Shown here piece by piece: positions 58,748 through 64,000 of a stretch of 64,000 nt of DNA. The stretch spans positions 186,001 to 250,000 of the forward strand of contig NZ_JACMSF010000001.1 in assembly GCF_014257025.1 (NCBI RefSeq), given 5' to 3'. Under the pieces are notes generated by a model. The model searched no databases and was not told where the DNA came from. It was given only the letters and a program-made list of their open reading frames with translations. Every line of letters begins with the position of its first letter. Within the stretch, counting starts at the first letter, position 1. Source of the stretch: Streptomyces cupreus. Its GTDB lineage: Bacteria > Actinomycetota > Actinomycetes > Streptomycetales > Streptomycetaceae. A program made the translations under genes and the position numbers.

Positions 58748-60232
58748 CTAGTCACGGACCGGAACCCGGTCCGCCTCCGCCTCCCGCACGGTGGACTTGG
58801 CGACCACGACGGACTGCCGGGCCGGGCGCGACCGGCGCAGGCCCGTGAGCGTGATCAGCAGGCCCGCGACGGCGACGCACGCCACCACCGCGAAGCCGGG
58901 ACGGTAGCTGTCGAGGACCGCCTGCGGAGTGGGCCGGTCGGGCGCGCCGGCGGTGACCACCGCGGTCACCACGGCGAGGAAGATCGCGCCGCCCACCTGC
59001 ACCGAGGTGTTCAGCAGCCCGGAGACCATGCCCTGCTCGTGGTCGTCGACGCCGTTGGTGGCCTGGATGTTGAGCGAGGGGAAGACCAGCGCACAGGCCG
59101 CGCCGATCAGCAGCATCGACGGCAGGATCGTCGCCGCGTACACGGGGTCGAGGTCGATCTGGAGGAACAGCGCGTAGCCGACGACCATGAGCCCGAAGCC
59201 CACCGCGATCAGCCGCTGGGTGCCGAACCGGTCGACGATCGAGCCGACCTTCGTCGAGGAGAGCGCCACCAGCGCGCCCGCGGGCAGGAAGGCGAGCGCC
59301 GTGTGGAGCGCGGACCAGCCGAGCAGCGACTGCATGTAGAGGGTGGTCAGGAACTGGAATCCGACGTACGAGCCGAAGAAGGCGATGGCGCCGAGCTGGG
59401 CGCGGATCTGGTTGCCCGAGCGCAGTACGCCGAGCCGGATCAGCGGTCCGGGCGAGCGCCGCTCGACCGCCACGAACGCGGTGAGCAGGACGGCGACGGC
59501 GAGGAAGGACAGCAGCGTCCGGGCGGAGGCCCAGCCGACCTCGGGCGCCTGGACGACGGTGAACACCAGCAGCAGCATCGACGCGGTGCCGAGGACGGCG
59601 CCGGGGATGTCGTAGCCGTTGTGGTCCTTCTCGCGGGCGCTGCGCGGCAGCAGCTTCAGGCCCGCCACCAGGGCGATCAGGGCGATCGGCGCGGGCAGCA
59701 GCATGGTCAGGCGCCAGCTGGCCTCGGTGAGCAGTCCGGACAGGACCAGGCCCATGGAGAAGCCGGTGGCGGCGCAGGTGGTGTAGATGGCCAGGGCCCT
59801 GTTGCGCAGCGGGCCCTCGGCGAAGGTCGTGGTGATGATCGACAGGCCGGCCGGCGCCGTGAAGGCCGCGCTCAGGCCCTTGATGAAGCGGCTGGCGATC
59901 AGCAGCGGCCCGGAGTCGACGAGCCCGCCGAGCAGCGAGGCCAGTGCGAAGACGCCGAGGGCCACCAGGAAGACCTGACGCCGGCCCAGCAGGTCGGCGG
60001 TGCGTCCGCCGAGGAGCAGCAGTCCGCCGTAGCCGAGGATGTAGCCGCTGACGATCCATTGCAGCGTCGAGGTGGAAAGGCCCAGGTCGGCGCCGATGGA
60101 CGGCAGCGCGACGCCGACCATGGAGACGTCCAGGGCGTCGAGGAACATCGCGGCGCAGAGCACCAGCAGGGTGCCCCACAGCCGGGGGGTCCAACGTCCG
60201 TCGGACGTGGGGGTGGTGAGCGGAGAGGTCAT
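58748..60232 (-). CDS. MFS drug-efflux transporter, DHA2 (14-helix) type
   Basis: 494 residues with about 14 membrane helices. Motif A GGRTADLLGRRQVFLVAL follows helix 2, motif C-like GFSMGLVLSGLLTEASWR sits in helix 5, and FLDALDVSMVGVALPSI opens the protein as in DHA2 exporters. It should pump a hydrophobic drug out using the proton gradient. Divergent from a MarR regulator with palindromic sites between, the classic efflux/repressor layout. Confidence 0.92.
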   Translation of the reverse strand: MTSPLTTPTSDGRWTPRLWGTLLVLCAAMFLDALDVSMVGVALPSIGADLGLSTSTLQWIVSGYILGYGGLLLLGGRTADLLGRRQVFLVALGVFALASLLGGLVDSGPLLIASRFIKGLSAAFTAPAGLSIITTTFAEGPLRNRALAIYTTCAATGFSMGLVLSGLLTEASWRLTMLLPAPIALIALVAGLKLLPRSAREKDHNGYDIPGAVLGTASMLLLVFTVVQAPEVGWASARTLLSFLAVAVLLTAFVAVERRSPGPLIRLGVLRSGNQIRAQLGAIAFFGSYVGFQFLTTLYMQSLLGWSALHTALAFLPAGALVALSSTKVGSIVDRFGTQRLIAVGFGLMVVGYALFLQIDLDPVYAATILPSMLLIGAACALVFPSLNIQATNGVDDHEQGMVSGLLNTSVQVGGAIFLAVVTAVVTAGAPDRPTPQAVLDSYRPGFAVVACVAVAGLLITLTGLRRSRPARQSVVVAKSTVREAEADRVPVRD

Positions 60233-60252
60233 GCCGCAGACACTACATGCGC

Positions 60253-60267
60253 TTGCATTGAATGCAA
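60253..60267. promoter_or_regulatory. MarR operator candidate TTGCAT-TGA-ATGCAA
   Basis: A perfect palindrome with 6-bp arms lies between the divergent MFS and MarR genes. A further ATGCAA half-site follows at 60283-60288. The AT-rich stretch between them holds the likely promoters. TACGGT at 60307-60312 could be a -10 for a leaderless MarR mRNA. Confidence 0.7.
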
Positions 60268-60317
60268 ATACATTTAATTCCGATGCAACAAACCCGGTTC
60301 TCTGCTACGGTGCGCCC

Positions 60318-60695
60318 ATGGCGGCGAAGAAGGCCGAGCAGGCGCTCGTGGACCAGTGGCGGGACATTCTGGCGCTGCACGCCCGCACACAGTGCGAACT
60401 CGACCGGGCGCTGCATCAACACGGCTTGTGCGGCAGCGACTTCGAGGTGCTGGACGTGCTGGCGGGCGGCGAGTGCGCGCAGCGCGTGCAGGAGATCGCC
60501 GAGCATGTCCATCTCAGCCAGAGCGCGCTCTCGCGGCTGATCGCGCGCCTGGAGAAGGATGGCCTCGTCGACCGCCACATGTGCCCCGAGGACCGGCGCG
60601 GGGTGAAGGTCGCGCTCACGGCGAAGGGGCGCGCGCTGCACGGGGATGTGCTGCCCGTGCAGCGGGCGGTGCTGACCAGGATGCTGTCGGGCTGA
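60318..60695 (+). CDS. MarR-family transcriptional regulator
   Basis: 125 residues, short for MarR but with the full winged helix: LCGSDFEVLDVLAGGECAQRVQEIAEHVHLSQSALSRLIARLEKDGLVDRHMCPEDRRGVKVALTAKGR. The wing has the DRR motif. There is a cysteine before the recognition domain (HGLCGSDF) that could sense oxidants or electrophiles. It probably represses the divergent MFS exporter. Confidence 0.92.
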   Translation: MAAKKAEQALVDQWRDILALHARTQCELDRALHQHGLCGSDFEVLDVLAGGECAQRVQEIAEHVHLSQSALSRLIARLEKDGLVDRHMCPEDRRGVKVALTAKGRALHGDVLPVQRAVLTRMLSG

Positions 60696-60707
60696 CCGCG
60701 TTCGGCT

Positions 60708-61442
60708 TCAGATGACGCCGGACTTCTCCCGCCACAGCGCGGCCACCGACGCGTCGCCGTGCACGCTAGGGAAGGGCAGCCGGTTCCACAGCGCCGGATA
60801 CAGCAGTTCAAGGGGCCCGGCGACCTCGCAGTCGGCCTCCCCGACCTCCTCACGCACCGCCGCGGGCGGCTCCTGGGACAGTCGTACGGTCCACACCGCG
60901 TCGTCCCTGTCGGTCGCCCGCACCCGCAGCACGCGGGGCTCGGCGCTGCGGGCGCGGCTCTTGGGGCGGGCGTGGAAGGCGAGCAGGAGTTCGTCGATGC
61001 CGTCGGCCGCGAAGGCGGGGTCGATCCCGGTCGGCGTACCGCCGAGGGCCGCCTCCGCGTCGAAGCGGTGGATCGTCGTTTCGTGCGCCTGACGGCGGGC
61101 CCAGAAGGCGAGCGGCGACGGCGCCGGCAGGAAGTGCCAGCACTGTACGTCCGGTTGGGCGCCGGTGAGGGTGTCGACCAGGTGACGGTGTCCCTCGCGG
61201 AACCAGGTCGTCAGCTCGGTGCCGTCGAGGTCGGGCGGGTCCGCGGCGGGCACGGAGGCGGTGTGGCCCTCGGCGACGAACGCGGCCGCCCAGCGGTGCA
61301 CCATCCCCGTGTGCCGCAGCAGGTCGCGCACCTGCCACTCCGGGCAGGTCGGCACCTTGGCGTCGGTCCCGGCGCGCTCGGCCGCCTCGGCCAGCAGTCG
61401 GCCCTCCCGGTCCAGGACGCGGATGAACTCGGCAGTCTCCAT
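60708..61442 (-). CDS. Maleylpyruvate-isomerase-fold, mycothiol-dependent enzyme
   Basis: 244 residues of the DinB-like MDMPI family: VPTCPEWQVRDLLRHTGMVHRWAAAFV carries the first metal-binding His, and FWARRQAHETTIHRFDAEAALG carries the Glu and second His of the zinc site. The C-terminal domain (about 160-240) has WTVRLSQEPPAAV and DCEVAGPLELLYPALWNR. Such enzymes use mycothiol, the actinobacterial thiol, for isomerisation or thiol transfer. The exact reaction is unknown. Confidence 0.88.
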   Translation of the reverse strand: METAEFIRVLDREGRLLAEAAERAGTDAKVPTCPEWQVRDLLRHTGMVHRWAAAFVAEGHTASVPAADPPDLDGTELTTWFREGHRHLVDTLTGAQPDVQCWHFLPAPSPLAFWARRQAHETTIHRFDAEAALGGTPTGIDPAFAADGIDELLLAFHARPKSRARSAEPRVLRVRATDRDDAVWTVRLSQEPPAAVREEVGEADCEVAGPLELLYPALWNRLPFPSVHGDASVAALWREKSGVI

Positions 61443-61581
61443 GCGGCTGAGTCTGCACGATGAAGTGCGGTCGAAGGCAATGGCCGTAAGGGTTTCGTCA
61501 TCGGTTCAGGGATGCCGTACGCCTCGGTGATCGGCTGGAATGGGAGCCGACAGGAACTCTCAGGAAGTCGGGGGGAAGGTT

Positions 61582-62139
61582 ATGGGGCGCGTGCGGAAGT
61601 CGCTGATCGTCGGGGTGCTGGTGGTGGCCGTCGTCGGGGTCGGGTTCGGGCTGTACTGGTTCCAGCCGTGGAAGCTGTGGCAGGACGAGACGGTGGACGA
61701 GGCCCTGCCGGTCGCGGTGGGCACGTCCGCGCCACCCGCGACCGCGGATCCCTCCGCCCCGGCGGATCCCTCCGCGACACCCGGCCCGCGGATCCTCGCC
61801 CGCGGCGAGCTGATCAGCCACGAACACGACACCTCCGGCAGCGTGAAGCTCGTACGGCTGGCCGATGGATCCCATGTCGTCCGGCTGGAGAACCTCGACA
61901 CCAGCAACGGCCCCGACCTGCGGGTCTGGCTGACCGACGCCCCCGTGAAGGAGGGCAGTGCCGGCTGGCACGTCTTCGACGACGGGCGGTACGTCAGCCT
62001 CGGCAAGCTCAAGGGCAACAAGGGCAGCCAGAACTACGCCGTCCCGGCCGACCTCGACCTGACGCAGTACAGCAGCGTCAGCATCTGGTGCGACCGGTTC
62101 GACGTCTCCTTCGGGGCGGCGGAGCTGGGGCAGGCCTGA
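61582..62139 (+). CDS. DM13-domain membrane-anchored protein
   Basis: 185 residues. One N-terminal helix (SLIVGVLVVAVVGVGFGLYWF) acts as a membrane anchor, followed by a Pro/Ala/Ser linker. A DM13 domain follows at about 75-180: GELISHEHDTSGSVKLVRLADGSHVVRLENLDTSNGPDLRVWLTDAP, then YVSLGKLKGNKGSQNYAVP and VSIWCDRFDVSFGAAEL, with the single conserved Cys near the end. DM13 is linked to extracytoplasmic redox roles. ATG 61582 follows GGAAGG. Confidence 0.88.
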   Translation: MGRVRKSLIVGVLVVAVVGVGFGLYWFQPWKLWQDETVDEALPVAVGTSAPPATADPSAPADPSATPGPRILARGELISHEHDTSGSVKLVRLADGSHVVRLENLDTSNGPDLRVWLTDAPVKEGSAGWHVFDDGRYVSLGKLKGNKGSQNYAVPADLDLTQYSSVSIWCDRFDVSFGAAELGQA

Positions 62140-62155
62140 GAGCCGTGGCTCAGGC
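62134..62155. terminator. Hairpin built from both stop codons of convergent genes
   Basis: GCCTGAG (62134-62140) and CTCAGGC (62149-62155) pair around an 8-base centre. The DM13 stop TGA (62137-62139) and the isomerase stop on the other strand (62150-62152) are the two arms. This compact form suggests bidirectional termination. Confidence 0.55.
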
Positions 62156-63016
62156 GGTGAGCTCCTTCCGGATGCGGTCCAGCATGAACGCCGAGGACTC
62201 CCGGGCCCGTTCCTCCCACGCGAACACACAGGCCGTGGCCACGCCGTCGAAGCCGAGGTCGCGCAGGGTGCCGAAGAAGGCGTCCCAGTCCACCTCGCCC
62301 TGACCGATGTCCAGGTGCTGGTGGATACGGGCCGGGGTGCCGGGCGGGTTGAGGATGTAGCGCAGGCCCGAGGAACCCTTGTGGTTGAAGGTGTCCGCGA
62401 TGTGCACGTGCTGGAGCTTGTCGCCCGCGTACCGCATCATCGCCGCGATGTCCGCCGTCGGGTCGGCGCCGGACAGGTGGAAGGAGTGCGGGGCGCAGTA
62501 GAGGTAGTTCACCCACGGCTTGTTGATCGCGCGGACCAGGTCGACGGCCGGGGTGTTCTCCTCGCAGAAGTCGTCCGGGTGCGCCTCCAGGTTGAGGGCG
62601 ATGCCCTCCCGCTCGAAGAGGGGCAGCAGCTCCTCCATCGAGCGCCAGAAGGCGGCCTCGCTCTCGGCGGCGCGCTCGGGACGGCCGTTGAACTCGCTGT
62701 TCATCAGCGGGCATTCGAGATCGGAGGTGATCTCGATCATCCGCTTCCAGTAGCGGACCGCGGCCTGCCGCTCCGACTCGTCCGGCGACGACCACTTGTA
62801 GAGCGGCAGCACGGAGGAGAGCCGGACACCGTGCGCGCGCAGGGCGTTCTTCAGCTCCGCGACGCGCTCGTCGTCCGCCCGCGGGTGCAGGAAGAACGGC
62901 ATGAAGTCCTCGCGCGGCGACAACTCGATGTACTCGTAGCCGAGTTCGGCGACCGTGCGCACCATCTCGTCGATGGGCAGCGCGCGGAACATGTACGGGT
63001 CGAGGGCGATCTTCAC
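62150..63016 (-). CDS. TIM-barrel sugar phosphate isomerase/epimerase
   Basis: 288 residues of the xylose-isomerase-like AP endonuclease 2 fold. [48 protein letters not shown] (metal-binding Glu), [22 protein letters not shown] (His pair and Asp) and [13 protein letters not shown] are the metal-site strands. It should isomerise or epimerise a sugar or inositol derivative. GTG 63016 follows GGAGGT and overlaps the stop of the Gfo/Idh gene (GTGA), so the two are coupled and work in one sugar/inositol pathway. Confidence 0.9.
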   Translation of the reverse strand: MKIALDPYMFRALPIDEMVRTVAELGYEYIELSPREDFMPFFLHPRADDERVAELKNALRAHGVRLSSVLPLYKWSSPDESERQAAVRYWKRMIEITSDLECPLMNSEFNGRPERAAESEAAFWRSMEELLPLFEREGIALNLEAHPDDFCEENTPAVDLVRAINKPWVNYLYCAPHSFHLSGADPTADIAAMMRYAGDKLQHVHIADTFNHKGSSGLRYILNPPGTPARIHQHLDIGQGEVDWDAFFGTLRDLGFDGVATACVFAWEERARESSAFMLDRIRKELTA

Positions 63017-64000
63017 GCGGCACCTCCGTAGAAGGCGGGACGGGGCTTGAGGTCGGTGGTGACGACGCGGCCCGACTCCAGGGCCTCGACGGTGGCGGCG
63101 GTGATGACGGTGGCGGCGTAACCATCCCAGGCCGAGGGCCCGGCGGGCTCGTCTCCGGCGGCGAGCCCCGCGATCCACTCACGGAACTCGGTGTCGAAGG
63201 CGTCCCGGAAACGGCCCACCCAGTCCGTCAGCACCTCGGTGCTGTGCTGCCCGGCGGTGCGCACCCCGACCGCGGCCGGATCCGGCAGCCGTACGAGGCC
63301 CTCCTCGCCGACCGCCTCGCACTGGATGTCGTAGCCGTACTGGCAGTTGACGAAGACCTCCAGATCGATGCGGACGCCCTTGGCCGTCTCGAAGAGCATG
63401 ATCTGCGGGTCCTTCAGATGTGCGAACCGCTTGCTCGTGGCGCGCGGGGTGAGCACCTGGGTGGAGACGATCTCGTCGTCGAGCAGCCAGCGCAGTACGT
63501 CCACCTCGTGCACCGCCGTGTCCAGGGCGGCCATCGAGGACGTATACGACTCGGGGACGGTCGGGTTGCGGTGGGCGCAGTGCACGATCAGCGGCCGGCC
63601 GATCCGGCCCGAGTCGATGACCTGCTTCAGTTGCCGGTAGCCGGTGTCGTAGCGGCGCATGAAGCCGACCTGGACGAGCCGGCGGCCGTGCGCCTGCTCC
63701 GCCTCGATGATCCTCAGGCAGTCCTCGGCGGTGGTGGCGAGCGGCTTCTCGCAGAACACCGGCTTCCCGGCGGCTATCGCGCCCAGCACATGCTCGGCGT
63801 GCGTCGGGCCCCAGGACGTCACCAGGACGGCGTCGACGTCGTTCGCCGCGATCACGGCCGCGCCGTCGGGCAGCACCCGGGCGCCGACCGGCGCCGCCGC
63901 CTCCTCGGCGCGGGCGGAGTCGATGTCGGTGACCGCGCTGACCCGGGCACCGGTGACGGTGTCGGTGAGCCGCCGGATGTGCTCCTTGCCGATCCAGCCG
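63013..64000 (-). CDS. Gfo/Idh/MocA oxidoreductase (inositol 2-dehydrogenase-like), 5' end outside window
   Basis: At least 328 residues; the N-terminal NAD loop is cut off, the first visible part being [40 protein letters not shown] has the conserved Lys of EKP, and [18 protein letters not shown] has the catalytic Asp and His of the MocA type. With [23 protein letters not shown] it closely follows inositol 2-dehydrogenase. It oxidises a polyol with NAD and is coupled to the TIM-barrel isomerase downstream. Confidence 0.9.
   Translation of the reverse strand, partial: GWIGKEHIRRLTDTVTGARVSAVTDIDSARAEEAAAPVGARVLPDGAAVIAANDVDAVLVTSWGPTHAEHVLGAIAAGKPVFCEKPLATTAEDCLRIIEAEQAHGRRLVQVGFMRRYDTGYRQLKQVIDSGRIGRPLIVHCAHRNPTVPESYTSSMAALDTAVHEVDVLRWLLDDEIVSTQVLTPRATSKRFAHLKDPQIMLFETAKGVRIDLEVFVNCQYGYDIQCEAVGEEGLVRLPDPAAVGVRTAGQHSTEVLTDWVGRFRDAFDTEFREWIAGLAAGDEPAGPSAWDGYAATVITAATVEALESGRVVTTDLKPRPAFYGGAA

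Overview
The window is chromosomal DNA of a high-GC actinomycete, almost certainly Streptomyces. Third codon positions are nearly all G or C, and GTG starts with GGAGG-type ribosome binding sites are common. Typical families are present: a deazaflavin (F420)-type nitroreductase, a mycothiol-dependent maleylpyruvate-isomerase-fold protein, a PASTA-less Ser/Thr kinase with an extracytoplasmic tail, a family-2 cellulose-binding module, and many Streptomyces-only DUF families. I see no rRNA, tRNA, CRISPR array, prophage or insertion sequence. Most of it reads as core or near-core chromosome with many local regulator/target pairs.

Layout. 1-7.8 kb: a Tat-exported GH127-like hydrolase (cut by the window edge), a membrane protein, a decayed HAD gene coupled to an Lrp regulator, a FUSC membrane protein, an ArsR-type regulator facing a broken MFS transporter, and a lactonase. 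7.9-17.1 kb: a degenerate CbiX-like protein, the operon BNR-repeat protein/uracil-DNA glycosylase/GlcNAc-kinase-like protein, a HEAT-repeat protein, and an AidB-like acyl-CoA dehydrogenase divergent from a PaaX-type regulator. 17.2-25.8 kb: secreted pectate lyase and CBM2 esterase with sugar-type operators, then a small membrane protein with a lysine-rich tail coupled to a giant P-type ATPase, and a purine/xanthine permease. 25.9-34.4 kb: FprA-like reductase, DUF6214-like protein, TetR, HAD, PAP2, DUF5134, MarR, two VOC proteins, GNAT and GDPD.

34.4-39.4 kb: a three-gene operon (DUF6421, SDR, threonine-aldolase-like enzyme) behind a leader with two mutually exclusive stems. It is followed by a transglutaminase-like/B3-B4 pair driven by a promoter that sits inside a 13-bp inverted repeat and probably gives a leaderless mRNA. 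39.4-50.9 kb: acyltransferase, thioredoxin, flavin reductase, etfBA, a secreted endo/exonuclease, a DUF6986 citrate-lyase-like enzyme, Ser/Thr kinase, GGCT-like protein, LacI regulator, ROK kinase and a tiny secreted protein.

51-64 kb: a P-loop kinase fused to a Nudix hydrolase, an M20 dipeptidase, and a geranylgeranyl-reductase-like flavoprotein. A 202-bp palindromic MITE-like element follows, and its two ends supply the stop codons of the two genes that flank it. Next come the F420-type nitroreductase and a TetR regulator separated by a 19-bp-phased array of about seven operator copies, a NarL-type two-component system, a MarR/MFS efflux pair, a mycothiol-type enzyme, a DM13 protein, and a TIM-barrel isomerase coupled to an inositol-dehydrogenase-like oxidoreductase (cut by the window edge).

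The signals most worth following are the phased operator array, the palindromic element, the switch-like leader of the DUF6421 operon, the small accessory protein/giant P-ATPase pair, the CbiX-like protein without its catalytic histidines, and the kinase-Nudix fusion.
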